Assembly (NCBI RefSeq): GCF_002875705.1
Contig: NZ_MCZZ01000143.1
Location: forward strand, 29,688 to 93,687
DNA: 64,000 nt
From: Vibrio sp. 10N.261.45.E2
Lineage (GTDB): Bacteria; Pseudomonadota; Gammaproteobacteria; Enterobacterales; Vibrionaceae
Reading direction: 5' to 3'
Shown here piece by piece: positions 36,161 through 44,977 of the stretch. The position numbers and the translations under genes were made by a program. The notes under the pieces were generated by a model. That model worked only from the letters and a program-made list of their open reading frames with translations. It had not been told where the DNA came from and made no database searches. Every line of letters starts with the position of its first letter. The stretch's first letter is position 1.

Positions 36161-37153
36161 ATGAAATACAAGTTAAGCTCCGTATTTTTGTTAGTAGCAG
36201 CAGCCAGCGGTAATGCTAACGCTGGAGAATGTGGCAGCGTAACAATCGCAGATATGAACTGGAACTCTGCAACACTGATCGCCAATATCGACCAATTCAT
36301 TCTGGAACATGGTTATGGGTGTGATGCTGAACTTATCCCTGGCGACACTATGCCAACAGGCACATCTATGATCGAAAAAGGCCAGCCTGATGTTGCCCCT
36401 GAGCTTTGGAGCAACAGCCTAAAAGACGCATTAGATAAAGGTGTTGAAGAGAAACGTCTTCGCTACGCAGGCAAAGCGCTTGTCAACGGCGGCGAAGAAG
36501 GCTTTTGGGTTCCAGCTTACCTAGTTAAACAGTACCCTGAAATGGCAACCATCGAAGGTGTACGCAAGAACGCTAGCTTATTCAAACACCCTGAAGACCC
36601 AGATACATCTGCATTCTACAGCTGTCCAGCAGGCTGGAACTGTCAGATCAGCGCCGGAAACTTGTTTAATGCTCTTGAGCTAGAAAACAGCGGTTTCACG
36701 ATTGTTGATCCAGGTTCGAGTGCCGGCTTATCTGGCTCTATCGCAAAAGCTTACGAACGTGAAGAAGCATGGTTTGGTTACTACTGGGCACCAACCGCTG
36801 TTCTAGGTAAATACGACATGGTTAAAGTCGACTTTGGCAGTGGCGTTGATGAGCAAGAGTTCCTTAACTGTACCACCAAAGAAGATTGTGAATCGCCAAA
36901 AGCGACCATGTACCCGCCTTCACCTGTCCACACGATCACCACTGAAAGTTTTGCGTCACGAGCACCAGAAGCGTACGACTACTTTACAAAACGTGGTTTC
37001 ACAAACGACAAAATGAACTCGCTACTTGCTTGGATGGAAGACAACCAAGCTGATGGTGAGGAAGCGAGTCTGCATTTCTTGAGTGAATTCCCAGAAGTAT
37101 GGCACCCATGGGTTTCTGAAGAAGTGGCTAAGAAAGTTGAAGCCGAGCTGTAA
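36161..37153 (+). CDS. proX: Glycine betaine/choline-type ABC transporter binding protein
   Basis: A 330-residue periplasmic receptor with signal peptide MKYKLSSVFLLVAAASGNANA. It belongs to the OpuAC/ProX family: the early V-T-I-A-D-M-N-W motif, P-E-L-W-S-N-S, G-F-W-V-P-A-Y and G-Y-Y-W-A-P segments supply the aromatic box that binds quaternary amines. Two disulfide-like cysteine pairs are possible. The ribosome site GAAAGGAAA is good. It is first of a three-gene transporter with the permease and ATPase behind it. The substrate (betaine, choline or related) is inferred from family only. Confidence 0.85.
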   Translation: MKYKLSSVFLLVAAASGNANAGECGSVTIADMNWNSATLIANIDQFILEHGYGCDAELIPGDTMPTGTSMIEKGQPDVAPELWSNSLKDALDKGVEEKRLRYAGKALVNGGEEGFWVPAYLVKQYPEMATIEGVRKNASLFKHPEDPDTSAFYSCPAGWNCQISAGNLFNALELENSGFTIVDPGSSAGLSGSIAKAYEREEAWFGYYWAPTAVLGKYDMVKVDFGSGVDEQEFLNCTTKEDCESPKATMYPPSPVHTITTESFASRAPEAYDYFTKRGFTNDKMNSLLAWMEDNQADGEEASLHFLSEFPEVWHPWVSEEVAKKVEAEL

Positions 37154-37296
37154 TTAATTAAACAACAAGTAATTACGCTTCAACAATAGAACAGAAATAA
37201 CGTCGCTATACTTGATGTTATTCATGATTCGGAGCCCTTTTCATTGCCGATTTTCTTATCGCATGAACAAGTGGCTCCGAACTATAAGGATATAAA

Positions 37297-38196
37297 ATGG
37301 CTGACAGCAATTGGTTATCAAGCTTTCCAGAGATGGAACGCGCTGATTTACGAACCATAAAAAAGACGCTAGATGGCGCATACCGTGAATTTTCCCGTGA
37401 ATACGGTGAAATGATTGAATCTCTTTTTGACCCTCTTCTTTCGTTCCTTGTTTGGTTTGAAAAACTACTTATCTCCACACCTTGGATTATTGTCCTCGCC
37501 GTGTGTACAAGCCTTGTCTACGCAGCAAGCCGTTCTTGGAAACTGGCTTTAGGCTGTGTCGTTTCTCTGCTTCTCATTGGTTACTTTGGTATGTGGGAAG
37601 ACACCATGCGGACGCTCAGTATCATCACTGTGTGTACCTTGGTTTCGATATTCTTAGGCATTCCGATTGGTATTGCGATGGCCCGCTCAAACCGAGCGCA
37701 ATCTATCGTTACACCGATGCTTGATATCATGCAAACCATGCCTGCATTCGTTTACTTGATTCCAGTCGTCATGCTACTCGGCATCGGTAAGATCCCGGGC
37801 CTAATCGCTGTAGTTATTTACGCGATTCCACCTGTAATTCGTTTAACCAACTTAGGCATACGCTTAGTTGATAAAGAAGTGCTTGAAGCCGCTACCGCAT
37901 TTGGCGCGAGTAAAAAACAACGTTTATGGGGTGTTCAGCTTCCGTTGGCAATGCCAACGATCATGGCGGGTATCAACCAAACCATCATGATGGCACTGTC
38001 TATGGTTGTTATCGCTTCTATGATTGGTGTGAAAGGCTTAGGCCAACCGGTTCTTAAATCCATCACAAACCAATACTTCACATTAGGCTTGATGAATGGT
38101 TTTGCCATTGTTGCCCTTGCTATCCTTTTTGATCGCGCTTCACAGGCGTATGCAAAAAGAACCAATGCGCATTTAGGAGGATTCAAGCATGACTAA
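37297..38196 (+). CDS. proW: Glycine betaine-type ABC transporter permease
   Basis: A 299-residue inner-membrane permease of the ProW/OpuAB type. An N-terminal cytoplasmic part (about 1-60) precedes roughly seven helices. The coupling motif E-A-A-T-A-F-G-A-S is near residue 195. The conserved M-Q-T-M-P-A-F-V-Y-L-I-P-V stretch is near 145. Its end overlaps the ATPase gene by 8 bases. Confidence 0.87.
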   Translation: MADSNWLSSFPEMERADLRTIKKTLDGAYREFSREYGEMIESLFDPLLSFLVWFEKLLISTPWIIVLAVCTSLVYAASRSWKLALGCVVSLLLIGYFGMWEDTMRTLSIITVCTLVSIFLGIPIGIAMARSNRAQSIVTPMLDIMQTMPAFVYLIPVVMLLGIGKIPGLIAVVIYAIPPVIRLTNLGIRLVDKEVLEAATAFGASKKQRLWGVQLPLAMPTIMAGINQTIMMALSMVVIASMIGVKGLGQPVLKSITNQYFTLGLMNGFAIVALAILFDRASQAYAKRTNAHLGGFKHD

Positions 38197-39421
38197 ACCA
38201 TTGATTGAAATTAGTGGTCTATACAAAGTGTTTGGACCAAAACCAATGTCTGTGATGAACCGAGTTCAGAACGGTGAACATAAAGACCAGATTCTCGCAG
38301 ATACGGGTCATACCGTTGGTTTGAAGGAGATTAACCTCGAGATTAACCGTGGCGAAATCTTCGTTATCATGGGGCTTTCTGGCTCGGGTAAATCGACTCT
38401 GATTCGTCACTTCAACCGTCTAATCGACCCGACTCAAGGCAAGATTATGGTGGAAGGCATAGACGTAATGAGCCTCAACACCAAACAGTTAGAAGAGTTC
38501 CGTCGCCATAAGATGTCGATGGTATTCCAACGCTTTGGCTTAATGCCTCATCGCACAGTGGTTGAAAACGTTGCGTATGGGTTGGAAGTACAAGGCATCA
38601 AAAAAGAAGAACGTTTAGCAAAGGCCAATGAATGGTTAGAAACCGTTGGCTTGAAAGGTTACGGCAAGCAATACCCTGCCCAACTTTCTGGTGGTCAGCA
38701 ACAACGTGTTGGCCTTTCTCGCGCTTTGTGTACCAACGCTGAAATCTTATTAATGGATGAAGCTTTCTCGGCACTCGATCCTTTGATCCGAAGTGAAATG
38801 CAAGATCAGCTTATTGAACTTCAAGAGAAACTTCATAAGACGATTGTTTTCATCACTCACGATTTGGATGAAGCACTTCGTCTAGGCGACCGAATTGCGA
38901 TTTTGAAAGACGGCGAATTAGTACAACAAGGCACACCTCATGAGATTTTGCTGAATCCAGCCGATGATTACGTGGAAGCGTTTGTTAAAGACGTAAACCG
39001 TGCTCGTGCATTGACCGTTGAAACCGTTATGCAGCCGCCTCTTTACCGAATCACCTCAGAAACGATCGAAGGTGCTCTCGCGCAAATGAAGATGCTGAAA
39101 AACGATTACGCTTATCACGTAACGGACGATGGCTATCAAGGCCTAGTTACGCAAGAGAGCTTACAAGATGCGGTTGAAGATGCATCAGTGCATGACTTCA
39201 GTGAAGAGATATATGAAGAAGTTCCTGCCATTTTACCTGATGCTGTGATTGAAGAAGTGCTCCCAGACACGATGTCTTGTGACTACTCTCTTCCTGTTGT
39301 CGATGAAGAAGGTAATCTGAAAGGTGAGCTAGAGAGAAGCGCTGTTGCTGACATCTTCTCTGAAAATAGCGAGGAAGAAGTAGAAGCTGACCCAAAGCCA
39401 AAAATTGATAAAGCTTCGTAG
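38189..39421 (+). CDS. proV: Glycine betaine-type ABC transporter ATPase with CBS domains
   Basis: A 410-residue ATPase. Walker A G-L-S-G-S-G-K-S-T is near residue 63, the signature L-S-G-G-Q-Q-Q-R-V near 168 and Walker B I-L-L-M-D-E-A near 187 (Ala in place of Pro, as in ProV). A C-terminal CBS pair (about 285-395) resembles the ionic-strength sensor of OpuA-type importers, and an acidic tail follows. The operon therefore probably serves osmoprotection. It ends at the terminator at 39484. Confidence 0.87.
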   Translation: MTKPLIEISGLYKVFGPKPMSVMNRVQNGEHKDQILADTGHTVGLKEINLEINRGEIFVIMGLSGSGKSTLIRHFNRLIDPTQGKIMVEGIDVMSLNTKQLEEFRRHKMSMVFQRFGLMPHRTVVENVAYGLEVQGIKKEERLAKANEWLETVGLKGYGKQYPAQLSGGQQQRVGLSRALCTNAEILLMDEAFSALDPLIRSEMQDQLIELQEKLHKTIVFITHDLDEALRLGDRIAILKDGELVQQGTPHEILLNPADDYVEAFVKDVNRARALTVETVMQPPLYRITSETIEGALAQMKMLKNDYAYHVTDDGYQGLVTQESLQDAVEDASVHDFSEEIYEEVPAILPDAVIEEVLPDTMSCDYSLPVVDEEGNLKGELERSAVADIFSENSEEEVEADPKPKIDKAS

Positions 39422-39483
39422 TTCTGATAATCAATATTTAGATTACGGCTATTTGAATTAGTCCAGACGATTTCACCCGGTTT

Positions 39484-39522
39484 AAGACCACTGCTAGTCA
39501 TTTACTGCAGTGGTCTTTTTTA
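39484..39522 (+). terminator. Terminator of the betaine-type transporter operon
   Basis: AAGACCACTGC ... GCAGTGGTCTT followed by TTTT. Confidence 0.85.
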
Positions 39523-39728
39523 TTATATCGCCCTCGCTTTCTCTGGCTCTCTGTCTCTCGCTTACGCTTTATAAGCATCTAAGTTGATATTTCATAACAG
39601 AAAACAAACTAAATCAGTCCGTTAGGTTTGTCACAAACACAGACCCGAGATGAATGAGATAGCAATTAATTGCACTCTTTATACGCCAACCAGTTGAAAT
39701 TATTCTAGAAAATGTCTAAAACTTAATA

Positions 39729-39992
39729 GGGGCTGTTGACCTTTCGAGCTGGGTTTTGCAGCATCTTGTGGAAAATTAATACAAGGAAGAGGCTTTGACG
39801 TGTAGCTGGCCTACATGAAAAGTCTCTAACGCAGTAGAAATGAACCACAAGGGCTGCCCGAAGGGTTCGGCTAAAATCGTTTTATGCTTTGTTGAAGAAT
39901 ATTTGCTTAGAATGACTAGGCTACATACTCTTCGCCGCACCTAAAACGATTTTATCTCGAACAAAACTTAACCACGAAAGGTCAACAGCCCC
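39729..39992. mobile_element. 264-bp MITE-like element with 18-bp terminal inverted repeats
   Basis: GGGGCTGTTGACCTTTCG at 39729-39746 is the exact reverse complement of 39975-39992. A second internal inverted pair, CTAAAATCGTTTTA (39871-39884) and TAAAACGATTTTA (39942-39954), suggests a folded structure. No transposase is encoded. The ends look like those of Vibrio IS-derived miniature elements as I recall them. A target duplication is not clear; both flanks contain TA. The right end is 40 bases before the start of the Hpt gene. Confidence 0.75.
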
Positions 39993-40032
39993 TTTACTCA
40001 TGGATATTAGCTCAACAAAAGGATTTAGTTTG

Positions 40033-40437
40033 ATGAATTCGACTTTAGCGTCAGACACACCTGCAGATCTAAGCTTACAAGAAGCTAGCATGCTTGTTGA
40101 TGAAAGCGTTCTAGAGCAAATGATTCGAGATACAAGTGCGGACATTATCCCGATCTTGATCGACCATTATGTCGAAGAATCACAAACACGCTTGGTTGCC
40201 ATAAAAGAAGCCGCCACTCAGAAAGACGCTCAGACACTTGAATTTGAGGTCCATACTCTCGGAAGTACGGCATTATCATTGGGAAATCGCCCTTTGGGAG
40301 AGCTATCTCGCGCTCTAGAAAAACAATGTTTAGAACAAAGCCATGATGCGGCATTCCAACAAGTTGATGAATTACTCGAACTTGCTGAGCGTTCAATCAA
40401 AGCATTGCTTGAAAGAAAAGAGGCAGGCTTCAGTTAA
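40033..40437 (+). CDS. Stand-alone Hpt domain protein, probable SypF remnant or Hpt-only version
   Basis: A 134-residue protein consisting of one histidine phosphotransfer domain. The phospho-acceptor His is in E-V-H-T-L-G-S-T-A, the typical H-x-L-K-G-like motif, within a four-helix pattern. In V. fischeri this place before sypG is held by the hybrid kinase SypF, whose Hpt domain alone can control biofilm. No kinase or receiver domain remains here. I choose the ATG at 40033 with AAAGGA upstream; the frame also has an ATG at 40000 and stays open into the right end of the adjacent inverted-repeat element, consistent with truncation of a longer gene. It probably passes phosphate to SypG. Confidence 0.75.
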   Translation: MNSTLASDTPADLSLQEASMLVDESVLEQMIRDTSADIIPILIDHYVEESQTRLVAIKEAATQKDAQTLEFEVHTLGSTALSLGNRPLGELSRALEKQCLEQSHDAAFQQVDELLELAERSIKALLERKEAGFS

Positions 40438-40659
40438 CTTAATTGTTGCTCATCGGGATCAAATGAACGCTCAACATCGTCGCTGTTAATACAGTTTCCA
40501 TTAAGATGCGAACCATCATGGTCGACGATACAAAAAATAATACAGGCCGCTTGTTAAGAGATTGCATGCGGTAGATAACAAATACACAAGACTCGTATTG
40601 ATGGTTACCTATCACTATGTTATTGATTGGTTAGGATAAAGTTTCAAAAGGAATATACA

Positions 40660-42171
40660 ATGCGCCCTAAAGTATTGTTAGTTGAAGACTCCACCTCACT
40701 CGCCGTACTCTATAAGCAGTACGTAAAGGACGAGCCCTACGATATTTTCCACGTCGAAACCGGCGCGGAAGCAAAAACTTTCATTGAAAGGCACTCCCCA
40801 CAACTTGTTATTCTCGATCTCAAGTTACCAGACATGCCAGGGGAAGAAGTATTAGATTGGATTAGCGCAAATGAAATACCGACCGCCGTTATTATCGCGA
40901 CAGCCCATGGCTCAGTAAACATTGCGGTAGACCTTATTCAGCGCGGCGCGGAAGACTTTTTAGAGAAACCCATTCAAGCCGATCGACTCAAAACCTCTGT
41001 TCGCTTACACCTAAAACGAGCGAAACTCGAAAACCTAGTCGATAACATACAAAGCAAGTTCGATCGTGATCGCTTTCATAATTTCATCGGCTCTTGCCTA
41101 CCCATGCAGGCGGTTTACAAGATCATCGATTCAGTTGCGCCTACTACTGCTAGCGTGTTTATTAACGGCGAAAGTGGTACGGGTAAAGAAGTGTGTGCAG
41201 AAGCGATTCACCAAGAAAGCCAGCGTAACGGTAAACCCTTCGTTGCGATTAACTGTGGTGCTATCCCTCGAGACCTAATGGAGAGTGAAATCTTCGGCCA
41301 TGTAAAAGGTGCATTTACCGGTGCAACAACCGACCGCAAAGGTGCGGCAATGCAAGCGCATGGTGGCACCCTATTTCTCGATGAGCTTTGTGAAATGGAG
41401 TTGGAGATGCAAAAGAAGCTCCTTCGATTTTTACAGACCGGTACCTTCACTCCACTCGGTGGTAATCGCGAAATCAAAGTCGACGTCAGAATTATCTGTG
41501 CAACCAACCGCGACCCGCTCGTTGAAGTACAAGAAGGACGTTTTAGAGAAGACCTTTACTACCGTGTTCACGTTGTGCCCATCGAGATGCCGCCACTTCG
41601 CGAACGAGGAAGTGACATCGTCACTCTTTGTAATCACTTCTTGAAACTGTACGCGAAGCAAGACAAGAAGAAGTTCAAATCAATAGACAAAGAAACTCAG
41701 AATCTGCTTAAACGTTATGTATGGCCAGGCAACGTGCGTCAACTGCAAAACATCATCCGTAACATCGTGGTGTTGAACAATGAAACAAGCGTGACTAAAG
41801 ACATGTTACCGCCTCCGATTAACAAAGTAGACGCAGCTCCAACATCGAAATCGGTGACGCCAATTCGAGTACCTGTGCCTCAGGCCGCTGTTGTAGAAGC
41901 ACCAGAAGCTAAATTGCCTCCGATTACTCCAGAAGAGTTGGATCAACCGTTAGTTTCTACCGCGAACAACGACTCGATGACGCCTGCATTTACAACAAGC
42001 GAAGGCGCTATTCGTCCGTTGTGGCAAATAGAACGTGAAGCCATTCAACATGCAATCAACCATTGCGATGGGAATGTGTTAAACGCCGCTGTGTTGTTGG
42101 AACTCAGCCCTTCTACGGTTTACCGTAAGAAACAGGCTTGGGAATCGGAAGATGAGTACAATCAAGCCTAA
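40660..42171 (+). CDS. sypG: SypG, sigma-54-dependent response regulator of syp
   Basis: A 503-residue NtrC-class activator. The receiver has phospho-acceptor Asp53 (I-L-D-L-K-L-P), the residue known in V. fischeri SypG. AAA+ motifs include G-E-S-G-T-G-K-E and G-A-F-T-G-A, and a C-terminal Fis-type helix-turn-helix ends the protein (N-A-A-V-L-L-E-L-S-P-S-T-V-Y-R-K). It should activate the four sigma-54 syp promoters listed here. The ATG at 40660 has AAAAGGA; an upstream in-frame TTG is not favoured. It overlaps sypH by 20 bases. Confidence 0.9.
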   Translation: MRPKVLLVEDSTSLAVLYKQYVKDEPYDIFHVETGAEAKTFIERHSPQLVILDLKLPDMPGEEVLDWISANEIPTAVIIATAHGSVNIAVDLIQRGAEDFLEKPIQADRLKTSVRLHLKRAKLENLVDNIQSKFDRDRFHNFIGSCLPMQAVYKIIDSVAPTTASVFINGESGTGKEVCAEAIHQESQRNGKPFVAINCGAIPRDLMESEIFGHVKGAFTGATTDRKGAAMQAHGGTLFLDELCEMELEMQKKLLRFLQTGTFTPLGGNREIKVDVRIICATNRDPLVEVQEGRFREDLYYRVHVVPIEMPPLRERGSDIVTLCNHFLKLYAKQDKKKFKSIDKETQNLLKRYVWPGNVRQLQNIIRNIVVLNNETSVTKDMLPPPINKVDAAPTSKSVTPIRVPVPQAAVVEAPEAKLPPITPEELDQPLVSTANNDSMTPAFTTSEGAIRPLWQIEREAIQHAINHCDGNVLNAAVLLELSPSTVYRKKQAWESEDEYNQA

Positions 42172-43273
42172 CGATGGTGCAGTTAACGTAAACCTTCACG
42201 AGATTTGGCTGTTAATCGACAGCCAAACTTTTGGTGGCATAGAAACGCACGTTTTAGAATTGGCTCAAGGCCTGATATCAGAAAGTGCTCAGTATTCAGA
42301 GGCTGTTCGAATCGTTCTTTTGACCAAATTTAATCCGGAAGCGATCATTGTTGAAAGATTGAATACGTTGAACATCCCTTTTAGCTACCTCTCCGACTTA
42401 GCCTCCAGCTGTTCTTCAGATTCAAGTGGAAATAGCGCGGCACAGCTTAAACGTGCAGTTCAACATTATCAGCCAAGGCTTATACATGCTCATGGTTACA
42501 AAGCCAGTTTGGTCAGTAAGCTAATAAAACTCCCACCTCGTTTAGTCAACACCAAGCAAATCACCACTTATCACGCTGGTGAAACCCCAACAGGCAAAGT
42601 GTGGCTGTATGACTGGCTCGACCGCTACAGTAGTTTTCTTTCTGATCAGTCACTGGTCGTCAGTGAGAAGATTAAAGCGAAAGTGCCGAGTAAAACCCAT
42701 CAGCTCAACAACTTCGTCAAAGTTCCAAGTGGTTTCAAAAACTCCCCTTCATCGAGCCCATTCCATGTTGGTTTTGTAGGCCGATTAAGCCATGAAAAAG
42801 CGCCTGATCGATTTATCGCATTAGCGAAACAATTTCCCGAAGTTCAGTTTGAGCTTTTTGGTGATGGGCCAGAAATGCCAGTCTTAGTTAAATCACAGCC
42901 CGATAATGTGACTTTTCATGGGCATCAGACCAATATGGATAGGGTCTGGAGTCAAATCGATTTGTTAGTCATCCCTTCCCGCTTCGAAGGCTTACCTATG
43001 GCCGCTTTAGAAGCCATGATCCGCGGCATTCCCGTTCTCGCTACCTCAGTGGGTAACCTACCTCAACTCATCGAGCATCAAGTTAACGGCTACCTCGCTA
43101 ATTCAGAAGCTGAACTAGAACAGTTTTTATCTTTATGGATGTCATTGACGAACGAACAACGCGATTCTCTAAAAAGTAATTCGATAGAAACCGTTAAAAA
43201 CCAATATTCGCCACAAGCTGTTGTCCCGCAGTTGTTGGAGATCTACCAACTCGACCACTACAACGAATCTTAG
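42152..43273 (+). CDS. sypH: SypH, glycosyltransferase (GT4-like)
   Basis: A 373-residue GT-B glycosyltransferase. The N-terminal G-G-I-E-T-H-V-L-E-L-A motif near 26-36 and the C-terminal V-G-R-L-S-H-E-K-A-P-D-R with S-R-F-E-G-L-P-M-A-A-L-E-A (E-x7-E) mark the donor site of the GT4 family. It would add a sugar to the Syp repeat unit in the cytoplasm. It follows sypG directly with overlapping ends, as in V. fischeri. The sugar is unknown. Confidence 0.82.
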   Translation: MSTIKPNDGAVNVNLHEIWLLIDSQTFGGIETHVLELAQGLISESAQYSEAVRIVLLTKFNPEAIIVERLNTLNIPFSYLSDLASSCSSDSSGNSAAQLKRAVQHYQPRLIHAHGYKASLVSKLIKLPPRLVNTKQITTYHAGETPTGKVWLYDWLDRYSSFLSDQSLVVSEKIKAKVPSKTHQLNNFVKVPSGFKNSPSSSPFHVGFVGRLSHEKAPDRFIALAKQFPEVQFELFGDGPEMPVLVKSQPDNVTFHGHQTNMDRVWSQIDLLVIPSRFEGLPMAALEAMIRGIPVLATSVGNLPQLIEHQVNGYLANSEAELEQFLSLWMSLTNEQRDSLKSNSIETVKNQYSPQAVVPQLLEIYQLDHYNES

Positions 43274-43329
43274 TCACTCATTGGTCATTTTGGTCTAGCG
43301 ATTTAGGCGATCTAGTCGTTTTATACTGA

Positions 43330-43344
43330 TTCTCAAAATGACAA
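43330..43344 (+). promoter_or_regulatory. SypG-box-like site upstream of sypL
   Basis: TTCTCAAAATGACAA matches the TTCTCA-N3-TG core and lies about 75-90 bases before the sigma-54 -24 box. Confidence 0.7.
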
Positions 43345-43414
43345 CCCTCAACACCAGGCTTAGCTTTCAATTAACAATTCCACTATAAATCAGTCAGTTA
43401 AATTAAATGCATAA

Positions 43415-43431
43415 CTGGCACTCGCTTTGCA
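43415..43431 (+). promoter_or_regulatory. Sigma-54 promoter upstream of sypL
   Basis: CTGGCACTCGCTTTGCA: TGGCAC at -24 and TTGC at -12, with 10 bases between GG and GC. In V. fischeri the equivalent internal promoter precedes sypI. Confidence 0.8.
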
Positions 43432-43508
43432 AACTTTACATCAGGCGTAATTGCGTCTTTAAAACTGCGAAATTATCGTAAAAAGTTTATCTGCGAATAG
43501 AGGTCACA

Positions 43509-44885
43509 ATGGTCACTCCTGAAGACAACAGATTACCAATTATCATCACGATCAGTGTCTTGTGCATTGGTCTTGGTGTGGTTTGGTACTTTGCGCCTCA
43601 CCCTGTCGTTATTGTGGCGCTAGCGCTTGTACCATTAGGCGGGCTATTCGTGCTGAACAAGACATTCTGGCTGGTTCTGTTGTTCGTTGTGTTTTCTTTT
43701 TTCCGAATTCACGAAGCCATCCCCCAACTCTACTCGTTAAAAATCCCTTTGATGCTCTCGTTGGGTGCTCTGTCAGCTCTACTCTGGCATGCGTTAATCA
43801 GTAAAGAGCTTAAAATCTTTTGGCACCCTTGTTTAAATTGGCTGGCGATATTTTGGGTACTGGTTTTCATCGGCATCATCTTTGCGTCGAACAGACCGAT
43901 AGCACTAGCGGAATTCAAAGGTGTGTATTGGAAAATAATCGCGATGACGCTTGCGATTACTTGGCTAGTGAACACCACGGAGAACCTCGCAAAAACCGCG
44001 ATGACCATCATCTACGCTGGCGCTTTAGTCAGTTTTATTGCCGTGTATAACTCAGTGAATGGCATTGGGCTTGTTGAAGGCTCACGTGTCACCATTGGTC
44101 GCGATTTTGGTTCGATGTTGGGTGACCCGAACGACCTAGCACTGGTATTGATGTTCCCACTCGCCTTTACCATAAGCCAAGCCACCACATCTGGCATTTC
44201 TGGTTTCAAACGGTTAATTAGTGGCTTAGTCTGCTTGTTATTGCTCGCTGCCATCATTGCAACTCAAAGCCGTGGCGGGTTACTGGGGTGTATTGCCGTT
44301 ATTGGTATTTTTGCGTGGAAATTAGTTCGTTCTAAAGTCCTCTTAATCTCGGTAGGTTCTGTTGCGGCCATCGTTCTCTACTTGGTGGCCGGAATTTCAG
44401 ACAGATCATCCGGAGGCGCGGCTGAGCAAGGTATCGATGAATCTGCGATGGGGCGAATCTATGCATGGGAAGCAGCCGTAAAAATGGCAATCGAGAACCC
44501 ATTGACTGGAGTTGGGCTTAACAACTTCTTTTCGAACTACTTCTTCTACAGTTCACACTGGGATGGGCTGAATCACGCCGTACACAGTACTTGGTTTGGA
44601 GTGTTAGCAGAGACAGGCTTTATTGGCCTTATCATTTTTGTCTGCCTTATCGTTTCTTTAATCAAAACCTCTCGCTCCACGTTAGCGAGATTAAAAAATA
44701 CCACCACGGACATTGCACCTGAACTTAATGCCGTCGCCTATGCTGTCTATGCAGGTCTAATAGGAACAATTGTGTCTGGTACATTTTTGACCCAAGGCTT
44801 CAACTGGCCGATTTATATCCTCGCAGCACTCACAGTTTGCGTCTCAAACGTATCTCAAACTGCCTGTCAAAATGAGAAAATCTAA
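43509..44885 (+). CDS. sypL: SypL-like O-antigen ligase/polymerase family protein
   Basis: A 458-residue integral membrane protein with about ten to twelve helices and a large periplasmic loop between roughly residues 280 and 370, the layout of Wzy/WaaL proteins. The loop contains A-W-E-A-A-V-K-M-A-I-E-N-P-L-T-G-V-G-L-N-N-F and A-V-H-S-T-W-F, the conserved region of the O-antigen ligase domain. It would polymerise or ligate the Syp polysaccharide on the periplasmic side. In V. fischeri sypI, sypJ and sypK lie between sypH and sypL; they are missing here. It starts ATG at 43509 after GAGGTCACA. Confidence 0.75.
   Translation: MVTPEDNRLPIIITISVLCIGLGVVWYFAPHPVVIVALALVPLGGLFVLNKTFWLVLLFVVFSFFRIHEAIPQLYSLKIPLMLSLGALSALLWHALISKELKIFWHPCLNWLAIFWVLVFIGIIFASNRPIALAEFKGVYWKIIAMTLAITWLVNTTENLAKTAMTIIYAGALVSFIAVYNSVNGIGLVEGSRVTIGRDFGSMLGDPNDLALVLMFPLAFTISQATTSGISGFKRLISGLVCLLLLAAIIATQSRGGLLGCIAVIGIFAWKLVRSKVLLISVGSVAAIVLYLVAGISDRSSGGAAEQGIDESAMGRIYAWEAAVKMAIENPLTGVGLNNFFSNYFFYSSHWDGLNHAVHSTWFGVLAETGFIGLIIFVCLIVSLIKTSRSTLARLKNTTTDIAPELNAVAYAVYAGLIGTIVSGTFLTQGFNWPIYILAALTVCVSNVSQTACQNEKI
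44866..44878 (-). promoter_or_regulatory. SypG-box-like site inside the 3' end of sypL
   Basis: On the minus strand TTCTCATTTTGAC matches the SypG core. It overlaps the last codons of sypL and serves the promoter in front of sypM. Confidence 0.6.
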
Positions 44886-44924
44886 AAGATATTTTATAAC
44901 TCTTTGAAAATACTGGGCTTAATT

Positions 44925-44942
44925 AATGGCACAGTATATGAA
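44925..44942 (+). promoter_or_regulatory. Probable sigma-54 promoter of sypM (degenerate -12)
   Basis: ATGGCACAGTATATGAAA has a good TGGCAC -24 box, but the -12 position reads TGA instead of TGC. V. fischeri also has a promoter before sypM. Confidence 0.5.
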
Positions 44943-44977
44943 AGTACTTCTATATAACAAGATAGAGGAGTTTCATT

